Part shown: piece after piece, positions 1 through 7,244 of the stretch
How the letters are laid out: every line of letters begins with the position of its first letter
How positions within the stretch are numbered: the stretch's first letter is position 1
Source of the DNA: Paenibacillus timonensis
Lineage (GTDB): Bacteria > Bacillota > Bacilli > Paenibacillales > Paenibacillaceae
NCBI RefSeq assembly: GCF_009725205.1
Contig: NZ_WNZY01000022.1
Span: 1-64,000, forward strand
Reading direction: 5' to 3'
Length of the DNA stretch: 64,000 nucleotides
The notes under the pieces: generated by a model
The model's input: the letters and a program-made list of their open reading frames with translations, nothing else
Told to the model about the DNA's origin: nothing
The model's database searches: none
Program-made: the position numbers and the translations under genes

Positions 1-85
1 AAACCTCTCCTTTTTGAATGGTTGCTAGTCACTTCCATTTTACCAAGGATTGGTTTCTTTTTGTTTAACAAAATCAAAAAAACAA

Positions 86-127
86 GGGCGTCCCTCAGTC
101 ATCTACGATGACTTTTGGGACAGCCCC
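86..127 (-). terminator. Rho-independent terminator, probably bidirectional
   Basis: A long interrupted hairpin pairs GGGCGTCCC and GTCAT with ATGAC and GGGACAGCCC. A run of T follows on both strands (CCCCTTTTT on plus; TTGTTTTTTTG on minus). It lies just beyond the end of the leftward SgrR-like gene and so should end its transcript. Its core (GTCCC next to AAAGTC) resembles the terminator at 31330-31371. Confidence 0.8.
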
Positions 128-171
128 TTTTTATCGTATTTCCATGTAACCCTCGAAATTTCATAGTGAAT

Positions 172-1971
172 TTAGCTTATGGAAGTGAGCCAAATATCCT
201 TGAAGTCCATCCAGCCCAGATTGTTGATCACAAGTCCGCGGATGGACGGGTGGACGTAAGTGTTCAACATGCTATGGATCAGGAAGGTGACCTGCGCCTC
301 CTCCTGAAGCCGTAATTCGATCTGCTGCAGCAAAGCCCGACGCTTCTCGGGGTTGTCGGACGCAAAAACCTCGTCCACCATGCCAAACACCCAGCGGCTT
401 AACTCCGGCGGCATATGCAGACGGATGAAGCTGTCTTCCTGCAAATAGCTCTCTAGTTCGCACACCTCGTCCTCGGCGAATATGAGGCACATTAAAATAG
501 CATCGGATTCCCGTGCAGCCGATTTTGCCATCTCGGATTTGCTATGGTACACAACTTCGACTGGGATCCCGATCGCAGCGCATTGCGATTTGATCCACTC
601 TGCTTCCTCTCGTTCAAGATGATGGGCTGCCAGGCGGAAAGGCTCGCCTGTATATCCCGATTCCTCCAGCAACTGACGGGCGGCCGCCGGGTCGTGTCGG
701 TGGATGCCCAGAGTCGTATCATTGGTCGGTTGGAAGCTACGCGCCGGATAACCGGATTTGCCCGTGGCCTGAATCATCCCGGGGCGGTCGATCACTAAGT
801 TCACGGCCTGTCGAAAAGCGAGCGATTGCTGCGGTCCAAGTCGATTGCGGTTCCAGGAAATCATGCTAGAGCCCCGACTTAAGGTCTCGATGCGTTTCCA
901 ATCGTCACCGGCCCGGGCGGGAACTCGCGAATCGTTTACAATCAACTGCTCCCACTTCAACTTGGAGGAATTCGGGATATCGTCGGGCAGAAAAACTAAG
1001 GTTACGCCGTCCAAATAAGGGCGACCTAGAAAATATCCTGCATGCACCTCCAGTTCCATCCGGTTCGGGCTCCAATGCGTGAGCCGGAAAGGACCCGTGC
1101 CGCTTGGAAACTGCCAAAACGCATTTTCGTCCTTACCGAGTAAATCGGCGGGAAGGACGGAAGCGCAGGAGGAGCAGAGCAGACGGGGAAGCAGCCAATT
1201 CGGTTGATGCAATGTGAATAAGACGGTTCGCGTATCAAGGGCTTCGATTCGCTGTACAGTCGTCATCAACCAGCTATTCGTCGAATTCTCCCGCAGCCGA
1301 GAGAAGGTGAAAACGACGTCCTCGGCGGTGAGCTCTTTACCATGATGGAAACGGATGCCTTTACGCAGATGGAACGTCCAAGACGTACCGGTCTCGTCAT
1401 GTTCCCAGTGATGAGCGATCATGCCGGCGACCTGGCCCTGCGTTTGATCGTACTGAACCAGTCGGTCGAAGATTTGCCGCACGAGATGGGAATCGAAGCC
1501 GTAAAACAGATGCGCCGGATCCAATGTTAGCGGGGCTTTATACACCGGTAAGCGGAAGATGTCCCTACAGCTTTGGCCCGCGGCCAGCTGTTTTTCCGCC
1601 CCAAACTGGTCATTCAGCCATTGAATGAACCGCTCCCGTGCATGGATGTCTTCCTCGTGCTGGTGCAGGAATTCAAACGCCGATCGATATTCCCCTTTTT
1701 CCGCTAGCCTTTGGGCAAGTTCAATGATGAAATTTTCCCGGTTAGCCCGAAAAACCAAACGTGAGCGATTCCCGCGCCCCCGCCCAGGAGACCATTCGAT
1801 CAGACCTTCCTCCTGCAGCTTGCGGATAATCAGCTTCACGTTTCGCTCCGTACAGTGAAACAGCTTTGTTAAATCATCCAACGCCACCTCAACTTCGCGG
1901 GGTTCCGCCGAATCGCCTCTTGACTCGGCATAATGATCCAGCAGTGCCATATAACGTTCTGCGGTCAACAC
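172..1971 (-). CDS. SgrR-family transcriptional regulator with family 5 solute-binding domain
   Basis: The 599-residue protein has an N-terminal winged-helix SgrR_N-type domain (about residues 1-110, including TERNVKLIIRKLQEEGLIEW). A long region typical of family 5 (oligopeptide/nickel-type) solute-binding proteins follows, with HHGKELTAEDVVFTFSRL near the middle. There is no signal peptide, so the binding domain should act as a cytoplasmic ligand sensor. SgrR in enterobacteria senses sugar-phosphate stress, but most Firmicute members have unknown ligands and are often next to transporters; none is adjacent here. I prefer a GTG start at 1971 because TGGAGG lies 9 nt upstream; an ATG at 1998 in the same frame lacks a good ribosome site. 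The family call is firm and the ligand is unknown. Confidence 0.85.
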   Translation of the reverse strand: MLTAERYMALLDHYAESRGDSAEPREVEVALDDLTKLFHCTERNVKLIIRKLQEEGLIEWSPGRGRGNRSRLVFRANRENFIIELAQRLAEKGEYRSAFEFLHQHEEDIHARERFIQWLNDQFGAEKQLAAGQSCRDIFRLPVYKAPLTLDPAHLFYGFDSHLVRQIFDRLVQYDQTQGQVAGMIAHHWEHDETGTSWTFHLRKGIRFHHGKELTAEDVVFTFSRLRENSTNSWLMTTVQRIEALDTRTVLFTLHQPNWLLPRLLCSSCASVLPADLLGKDENAFWQFPSGTGPFRLTHWSPNRMELEVHAGYFLGRPYLDGVTLVFLPDDIPNSSKLKWEQLIVNDSRVPARAGDDWKRIETLSRGSSMISWNRNRLGPQQSLAFRQAVNLVIDRPGMIQATGKSGYPARSFQPTNDTTLGIHRHDPAAARQLLEESGYTGEPFRLAAHHLEREEAEWIKSQCAAIGIPVEVVYHSKSEMAKSAARESDAILMCLIFAEDEVCELESYLQEDSFIRLHMPPELSRWVFGMVDEVFASDNPEKRRALLQQIELRLQEEAQVTFLIHSMLNTYVHPSIRGLVINNLGWMDFKDIWLTSIS

Positions 1972-2039
1972 ACCAATACACCTCCATTTAGCTCCCATCG
2001 CTCACTTGTCGACAAAAAAAGGGGAAATGACTTTGGAAT

Positions 2040-2068
2040 AGTATACTCTTTTTCTTCCTGCTTTTGAA
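2040..2068 (-). promoter_or_regulatory. Possible SigA promoter for the SgrR-like gene
   Basis: On the minus strand TTCAAA and TATACT are separated by 17 bp, about 70-100 bp upstream of the gene start. The -10 is good and the -35 is weak. This is a pattern match only. Confidence 0.4.
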
Positions 2069-2131
2069 GAAGATAATGGAAATATCCAGAGGGGTGGGCG
2101 TAACCAGTCCTACAGGTAGGGAGGTTGTCCT

Positions 2132-2314
2132 ATGAATTATGAGGAATTTTACCGGAGGGAAAGAGAGATCCAGGAGTTCCATCAGTTATTGAAAAGACCT
2201 GGCGGACCCCAATGCTTTGCGGTGAGAGGCGTTTCTGAACGTCCGCGAAAAGTCCGTACAAGAATGGGCAGCTTTGGCAAGGTGCTGCGGTCGTTTTTTC
2301 AAATGTTCCAATAA
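2132..2314 (+). CDS. Small basic protein of unknown function
   Basis: A 60-residue reading frame starts at ATG with GGGAGG seven bases upstream and ends just before a strong terminator at 2329, so it looks like a complete small transcription unit. The product is rich in Arg, Glu, Phe and Gln (MNYEEFYRREREIQEF at the start, RSFFQMFQ at the end). It has an acidic-basic N-terminal half and a basic C-terminal half, with no membrane segment or Cys. I do not recognise a family. It lies between the divergent SgrR-like gene and the convergent etfA. The ribosome site and terminator are the main support; the length alone would not be convincing. Confidence 0.55.
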   Translation: MNYEEFYRREREIQEFHQLLKRPGGPQCFAVRGVSERPRKVRTRMGSFGKVLRSFFQMFQ

Positions 2315-2328
2315 CTCCAAATGCTGAA

Positions 2329-2360
2329 AATGCCTGCATCGGAAGATGCAGGCATTCGTT
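2329..2360. terminator. Bidirectional terminator between small ORF and etfA
   Basis: A perfect 12-bp stem, AATGCCTGCATC with GATGCAGGCATT, closes on a GGAA loop. It sits in the 48-bp convergent gap. A short T-rich stretch follows on plus, and TTTTCAGCATTT follows on minus. Confidence 0.8.
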
Positions 2361-2362
2361 TC

Positions 2363-3355
2363 CTAAGAGGTGCGTTCAGCGAAAACTTGCTTGAATTGCT
2401 CGGTTAACAAAGGGACGACCTCGAATAAATCTCCGACGATCCCGTAGTCGGCGACCTTGAAGATTGGCGCTTCGGGGTCTTTGTTAATCGCAATAATGAT
2501 CCGCGATTGGCTCATGCCGGCTAGATGCTGGATCGCACCGCTGATCCCGCAAGCGATATAAATTTCCGGCGTGACCACCTTGCCGGTTTGGCCGATTTGC
2601 AGCGCATAGTCGCAGTAACCGGCATCGCAGGCGCCGCGAGAGGCGCCGACGGCTCCGCCGAGGCTGTCTGCCAGTTCTTCCAGCACCTTAAAGCCGTCGG
2701 CGCTTTTGACACCGCGTCCTCCGGATACGACGATTTTCGCTTCGGTGAGATCTACCTTGCCGGACACCTTGCGCACCACGTCTTTGAGGATGATACTCAG
2801 CGGTGTAGGCGGAGTGAACTCCAATGGAACGATTGTGCCTGCGGCAGAGGCTGGGTCAGCGGGAGGAAGGTTGTTCGGACGAAGGGTTACGATTCCGGTG
2901 CCGTCTGACAGCCTGGTTTGCTCAAAGGCTTTGCCCGCATATAGCGGACGTGTAAAAGAAATGCCGTCGCCGTCCTTGGTAATGGCGGTAACGTCGGAGA
3001 TTTGCCCGCAGGCAAGTCGTGCGGCAAGCTGGGGGGCGAGATCGCGGCCAATGGCCGTATGCCCGAGCAGAATCAGTCTCGGTTCGTCCGGCAAGGCGGC
3101 CAGTGCTTGCATCGCCGCTTCGAAGGCTAACTCCGGCTGATAGGCTTGGAGCTCGGGATGATCCACCACCAATACTTGGCCGTTGACATGACGAGCCAGT
3201 TCGGCTGCCGTATCATCCATTTGGTGACCCAGCAGCACAGCCGTGAGGTTATCGCCATCCTCCCGCAGCTGATTGGCGGCGTGAAGCGCTTCCAAGGAAA
3301 CCTGACGAAGTTTTCCGTCCTTCGATTCGACGATCACCACGTATGTTTTGCTCAT
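2363..3355 (-). CDS. etfA: Electron transfer flavoprotein alpha subunit
   Basis: EtfA pairs with EtfB to accept electrons from acyl-CoA dehydrogenase during beta-oxidation and pass them to the quinone-side oxidoreductase. The 330-residue protein has the usual N-terminal ETF domain. Its C-terminal FAD-binding domain contains VVSGGRGVKSADGFKVLEELA, PEIYIACGISGAIQHLAGM and IIAINKDPEAPIFKVADYGI, which are hallmark EtfA segments. The start ATG has AAGGAGG at proper distance. It is the last gene of a leftward fadR-etfB-etfA unit, 21 bp after etfB. Across the divergent promoter region lie the genes that would use it, a fadE-type dehydrogenase and a FadF-type Fe-S membrane protein. Confidence 0.97.
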   Translation of the reverse strand: MSKTYVVIVESKDGKLRQVSLEALHAANQLREDGDNLTAVLLGHQMDDTAAELARHVNGQVLVVDHPELQAYQPELAFEAAMQALAALPDEPRLILLGHTAIGRDLAPQLAARLACGQISDVTAITKDGDGISFTRPLYAGKAFEQTRLSDGTGIVTLRPNNLPPADPASAAGTIVPLEFTPPTPLSIILKDVVRKVSGKVDLTEAKIVVSGGRGVKSADGFKVLEELADSLGGAVGASRGACDAGYCDYALQIGQTGKVVTPEIYIACGISGAIQHLAGMSQSRIIIAINKDPEAPIFKVADYGIVGDLFEVVPLLTEQFKQVFAERTS

Positions 3356-3376
3356 GAGTTAACGCCTCCTTTTGAT

Positions 3377-4144
3377 TTAAATAACCTTAGCCTCGGAGTG
3401 CAGCAACCGAACCAATTCCGCCGCTTGCTCGGCGGGTGAGCCGGCCAGCAGCTTACCAGCTTGACGTGCCGGGGGCAAGGAGAGGTTAAGTCGCTGCGTT
3501 TTCGCTTTAATATCACCTTCGCTTAGCTCCAGATCGGTCAGCGCCAGTTCGCGGAACGGCTTCTTCTTGGCTTTCATGATCCCGGGAAGGGAAGGATAAC
3601 GCGGCTCGTTTAATCCTTGTTGCGCGGTCAATACGGCGGGCAGCGTCACCTCTAGCGTTTCAGCGTCGCCTTCCGCGTCTCGGACGACCGTTGCGCGGTC
3701 TCCGCTCACGATCAACTCGGTGATCAACGAGACGTGGGGGAGAGCGAGCAGTTTGGCGAGCCGCACAGCGACTTGACCCGCCCCGTTATCAACCGAGAAG
3801 TTGCCGCCTAAAATGAGGTCATAGTTCAGGGTTTGCAGGAAGGCGGCGAGCAGGCGAGAGATCCCATATTCGTCCGTATCCAGCGTCTCTGTGGCGATTC
3901 GTACGGCTTCGTCAGCGCCCATCGCCAACGCGGTGCGCAGCGCTTCCGCCGTTCTTTCCGGCCCGGCCGATACGACCGTCACCGTACCGCCGTGTGCCTC
4001 TTTCAGGCGCAGTGCTTCTTCCACCGCATATTCATCATAGGGATTGATCACGAACTTTACCCCGTCTTCACTAACTTTCCCGTCGGTAATGACGATCTTT
4101 TCCTCCGTGTCAAAAGTTTGTTTCAAGATGACGACCACATGCAT
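3377..4144 (-). CDS. etfB: Electron transfer flavoprotein beta subunit
   Basis: The 255-residue product is a normal-length EtfB. It begins MHVVVILKQTFDTEEKI, and carries NPYDEYAVEEALRLKE and the AMP-binding/docking region around DLILGGNFSVDNGAGQVAVRLA. The start at 4144 has AAAGGAG nine bases upstream; a TTG three codons earlier would sit directly on the ribosome site and is unlikely. It forms a heterodimer with EtfA encoded next in the same operon. Location in a FadR-headed unit fits the Bacillus arrangement, where etf genes belong to the FadR regulon. Confidence 0.96.
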   Translation of the reverse strand: MHVVVILKQTFDTEEKIVITDGKVSEDGVKFVINPYDEYAVEEALRLKEAHGGTVTVVSAGPERTAEALRTALAMGADEAVRIATETLDTDEYGISRLLAAFLQTLNYDLILGGNFSVDNGAGQVAVRLAKLLALPHVSLITELIVSGDRATVVRDAEGDAETLEVTLPAVLTAQQGLNEPRYPSLPGIMKAKKKPFRELALTDLELSEGDIKAKTQRLNLSLPPARQAGKLLAGSPAEQAAELVRLLHSEAKVI

Positions 4145-4189
4145 GCTTGCCAACTCCTTTCAAAATAAAAATAGAATTAGGCATGAAAT

Positions 4190-4774
4190 TTACTTCTTAA
4201 TCGCACGCAGAAAAAAGTCTACGGTGTTCTCCACCTGGCCAGTGAGAGAATACTTCATGCCTGAAATGAGCCAGGAAGTGACGACCTCGTCCAGCGCTCC
4301 GAAAATCAACTGCCGTGACAGCTTTGTATCCAGGTCGGTACGGAATGCACCTTCCTCGATCCCCCTTTTCAAGATATGCTCGATCAAGGTGATATAGGGC
4401 TTCACGGCAAGGCCGATGGCCTTGCGCAACTCTAGAGAGCTTTGGCGCAATTCGATTTGGGTGACATAAGCAAAATTCACGTTCTGCTCCAGATGGGTGA
4501 AGTGGATTTCGCACACCTTACGTAGTGCTTCCTCGGCCGTGTTCGTTTCGCGGATACTCTGATGGAACAGCTCGACGAGCTTCCCCAACCGATCTTGAAA
4601 GAGGGAGATCAGGATATCCTCCTTATTTTTGAAATATAAATAAATCGTACCGTCTGCGACTCCAGCCTCTTTGGCGATTTTAGACACCTGGGAGCCGTGA
4701 AATCCGTTCTCCGCAATGACTTTTTCCGCGCCATCCAAAATCATTTCAAATTTTTCCTGTTTCCTACTTGTCAT
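4190..4774 (-). CDS. fadR: TetR-family regulator, FadR-like repressor of fatty-acid degradation
   Basis: The 194-residue protein has a TetR N-terminal helix-turn-helix (ILDGAEKVIAENGFHGSQVS then IAKEAGVADGTIYLYFKNKE) and a C-terminal ligand/dimer domain. It matches the Bacillus FadR (YsiA) type in length and in the YLYFKNKEDILISLF segment. In that family long-chain acyl-CoA releases the repressor from TGAATGA-N4-TCATTCA boxes, and one such perfect box lies 32 bp upstream of this start. It heads the fadR-etfB-etfA unit and diverges from the main fad operon, so it probably autoregulates. The family call is nearly certain; identity as FadR rests on the box and neighbours. Confidence 0.93.
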   Translation of the reverse strand: MTSRKQEKFEMILDGAEKVIAENGFHGSQVSKIAKEAGVADGTIYLYFKNKEDILISLFQDRLGKLVELFHQSIRETNTAEEALRKVCEIHFTHLEQNVNFAYVTQIELRQSSLELRKAIGLAVKPYITLIEHILKRGIEEGAFRTDLDTKLSRQLIFGALDEVVTSWLISGMKYSLTGQVENTVDFFLRAIKK

Positions 4775-4806
4775 CGGGCCACCTCAATGTTAAAATTTAA
4801 AACAGC

Positions 4807-4824
4807 TGAATGAACCGTCATTCA
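4807..4824. promoter_or_regulatory. FadR operator box
   Basis: TGAATGAACCGTCATTCA is a perfect 7-bp inverted repeat around a 4-bp centre. It agrees with the known Bacillus FadR consensus TGAATGA-N4-TCATTCA. It overlaps the expected transcription start of the leftward fadR promoter (4833-4862). Confidence 0.92.
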
Positions 4825-4832
4825 TTTTCTTA

Positions 4833-4862
4833 ATCTTAGGGGAACAACACATCGGTTGTCAA
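4833..4862 (-). promoter_or_regulatory. SigA promoter of fadR-etfB-etfA
   Basis: On the minus strand a perfect -35 TTGACA (4862-4857) and -10 TAAGAT (4838-4833) are 18 bp apart. The start point would fall near 4826, inside or beside the FadR box. The -35 overlaps that of the opposite promoter. Confidence 0.65.
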
Positions 4863-4885
4863 GGTTGAATCCTTAAGATTTTAAT
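4856..4885 (+). promoter_or_regulatory. SigA promoter of the rightward fad operon
   Basis: TTGTCA (4856-4861) and TTTAAT (4880-4885) are 18 bp apart, each one mismatch from consensus. Transcription would start near 4892 and leave a leader of about 137 nt before fadF. Confidence 0.6.
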
Positions 4886-4897
4886 TAAACTCCACTT

Positions 4898-4911
4898 TGT
4901 AAACGCTTACC
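4898..4911. promoter_or_regulatory. Catabolite-responsive (cre-like) CcpA site
   Basis: TGTAAACGCTTACC matches the cre core TGWAANCGNTNNCA at 13 of 14 positions. It lies just downstream of the predicted rightward start, a usual place for CcpA roadblock repression. Carbon catabolite repression of fad genes is established in Bacillus subtilis, which supports the reading. Confidence 0.65.
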
Positions 4912-5028
4912 GAAGTTGTCCTACTCTAGCGCCCATCTCAACCGCGACAAACGAACCCACCAATGAACCATCCAACAACGAAATCTTTCCAATGAAATGA
5001 AATGCCAAAAAGGAGGGACGTGCGAATC

Positions 5029-7215
5029 ATGGTCACGTTTTGGCTAACGCTAAACGCTTTGCTATTCGCCGCTGTCACAGGATACGCCGTGTTTCTGTTC
5101 TATCAGGCGGTATTCCGCCGCTTCCTTTATCTGCGGCTCGGCCGACCGATCGATTTTCGCGCAAGGCGAGAAGGCGCCCAAGGCGAGTTCTGGTCGCAGG
5201 TGTTTGGGCAGAAGAAGCTGCTTAAGGACCGCAAAAGCGGATTGATGCACCTTGTCGTGTTCTACGGATTTATCGTGCTGCAGTTCGGGGCGATCGATTT
5301 AATCGTAAAAGGACTATCGCGCGGAGGCCATTTACCGTTGCCCGCTTATGAGATGTTCGGGTGGTTTCAGGAATTTACCGCGCTGGCCATTCTGCTCGCC
5401 ATGGGCTACGCTGCTTACCGCCGTTATATCGAGAAGCTTCCGCGATTGAAGAAAGGTTGGAAACCGGGCATCGTCGTGATATTTATCTACTCGCTAATGG
5501 TTTCGGTACTGTTATCGCTAGCTTTCGAACGCGTCGGGATGGGCCTCGAGTTTTCATGGTACGCTCCCGTATCGTCAGCTATCGCCGCCGTATTCGCCGG
5601 GCTACCTTCCACCGTGGCTGAAGCCGTCTTCTATGTGTTCTGGTGGCTGCACCTGTTAATCCTGCTATCCTTTCTTGTTTATGTTCCTCAGTCGAAGCAC
5701 TTTCATCTGATCACCGCACCGATCAACATCTGGTTGCGCCGCCGTGAACCTCATGGCCGGCTGCAAAGTCTAAACCTCGAAGACGAAGAAGCGGAAAGCT
5801 TTGGCGTTGGCAACATCGAGGACTTCACGCAAAAGCAAATGCTCGACTTCTACGCTTGCGTTGAATGCGGCCGCTGTACCAATGTATGCCCCGCGGCAAG
5901 CACCGGCAAAACGCTGTCGCCGATGCATCTGATCACGAAGCTGCGGGATCATCTCACCGAGAAAGGAGCCGCGGTGACAGGTAAATCGCCGTGGGTGCCG
6001 GCGAATGTGTTCGGCTCCGCTGGCGTTCATGCCGTAGCGGTAGGTGCTGGGGACGCGGCACCGGCTTGGGGGGATGCTTCGGGCGTGACCGACATTCGTC
6101 CGACGCTGGATTGGCAGAAGGCGACTTGGCAGGTGGCCGCCCAAGGCAAAGCCGTAACCGACCTTGAACTTATCGGCGACGTCATGACCGAGGAGGAGAT
6201 CTGGGCTTGTACGACTTGCCGCAACTGCGAAGATCAATGCCCGGTAGGCAATGAACACGTTGACAAAATCGTAGACCTGCGCCGCCATCTGGTGTTGATG
6301 CAGGGCAGCGTACCCGCGGAAGGGCAGCGCGCGATGCAAAACATCGAGCGCCAAAGCAATCCTTGGGGGATTAGCCGCAATGACCGCGCCTCCTGGACCG
6401 GCGAGCTGGAGGGAATCCCCGTGCCAACAGTCAAGGATAATCCGGCTTTCGACATTTTGTTCTTCGTTGGGTCGATGGGCTCCTACGATTTACGCAGCCG
6501 CAAAATCACGCGGGCGTTCGTCCGGCTGCTGAACGAAGCCGGTGTCAATTTCGCCATCCTCGGCAACGAGGAGCGAAACTCTGGGGACACACCTCGCCGA
6601 ATGGGCAATGAGCTCTTGTTTCAGCAGCTATGCCTGGAGAACATTGCGACGTTTCAACGATATGGCGTACGCAAGATCGTCACCGCTTGCCCTCATACGT
6701 TTAATACGCTGAAAAATGAATATCCCGAATTCGGTTTGGAGGAGGTGGAAGTGCTTCACCATACGCAACTGCTGGAGCAGCTGATCCGAGAGGGTCGGTT
6801 AAAACCGGCCTATCGGGTGAATGAGGTGGTCACCTACCATGATTCTTGTTATCTCGGTCGATACAACGGCGTCTACGACGCGCCGCGGGAGGTGCTGCGA
6901 GCCGTTCCCGGCGTGGAGCTGGTCGAGATGGCCCGGTCGCGGGAGAACGGGATGTGTTGCGGTGCTGGCGGCGGGCTGATGTGGATGGAGGAAAGCGATG
7001 GCAAACGGATCAACCTGGCCCGTACCGAACAAGCGCTGGAGGTTCGACCCAGTATCATCAGCAGCGCGTGCCCCTACTGTCTGACGATGCTGGAGGATGG
7101 CACGAAACTCAAGGAAGTGGACGATCAGGTGAAGGCACGGGACATCGCCGAAATCTTAGAGTTATCGGTGTTTGGCGAACAGGCAAACGAACCGGTTCCG
7201 GTGTTATCTCAATGA
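5029..7215 (+). CDS. fadF: FadF-type membrane iron-sulfur oxidoreductase
   Basis: The 728-residue protein has about five hydrophobic segments in the first 230 residues. A ferredoxin-like region follows with two cysteine clusters, CVECGRCTNVCP (about residue 277) and CTTCRNCEDQCPVG (about 394). The C-terminal half carries heterodisulfide-reductase-type CCG domains (ITACPHTFN-like TACPHTFNTLKNEYP, CCGAGGGLMWMEE, SACPYCLTMLEDG). Bacillus FadF (YwjF) has this plan and probably carries electrons from EtfAB to the quinone pool. The start at ATG 5029 is chosen because AGGAGGGA lies ten bases upstream; an ATG at 5002 would overlap that site's leader. It opens the rightward fad operon. Confidence 0.93.
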   Translation: MVTFWLTLNALLFAAVTGYAVFLFYQAVFRRFLYLRLGRPIDFRARREGAQGEFWSQVFGQKKLLKDRKSGLMHLVVFYGFIVLQFGAIDLIVKGLSRGGHLPLPAYEMFGWFQEFTALAILLAMGYAAYRRYIEKLPRLKKGWKPGIVVIFIYSLMVSVLLSLAFERVGMGLEFSWYAPVSSAIAAVFAGLPSTVAEAVFYVFWWLHLLILLSFLVYVPQSKHFHLITAPINIWLRRREPHGRLQSLNLEDEEAESFGVGNIEDFTQKQMLDFYACVECGRCTNVCPAASTGKTLSPMHLITKLRDHLTEKGAAVTGKSPWVPANVFGSAGVHAVAVGAGDAAPAWGDASGVTDIRPTLDWQKATWQVAAQGKAVTDLELIGDVMTEEEIWACTTCRNCEDQCPVGNEHVDKIVDLRRHLVLMQGSVPAEGQRAMQNIERQSNPWGISRNDRASWTGELEGIPVPTVKDNPAFDILFFVGSMGSYDLRSRKITRAFVRLLNEAGVNFAILGNEERNSGDTPRRMGNELLFQQLCLENIATFQRYGVRKIVTACPHTFNTLKNEYPEFGLEEVEVLHHTQLLEQLIREGRLKPAYRVNEVVTYHDSCYLGRYNGVYDAPREVLRAVPGVELVEMARSRENGMCCGAGGGLMWMEESDGKRINLARTEQALEVRPSIISSACPYCLTMLEDGTKLKEVDDQVKARDIAEILELSVFGEQANEPVPVLSQ

Positions 7216-7244
7216 AAATTCCATTGAAATAGGAGGTAGATCAA

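Noticed and set aside
5770-6354. 194-codon open frame on the minus strand inside fadF
   Set aside because: It lies wholly opposite a clear Fe-S protein gene, has no ribosome site and no recognisable motif; high-GC shadow frame.
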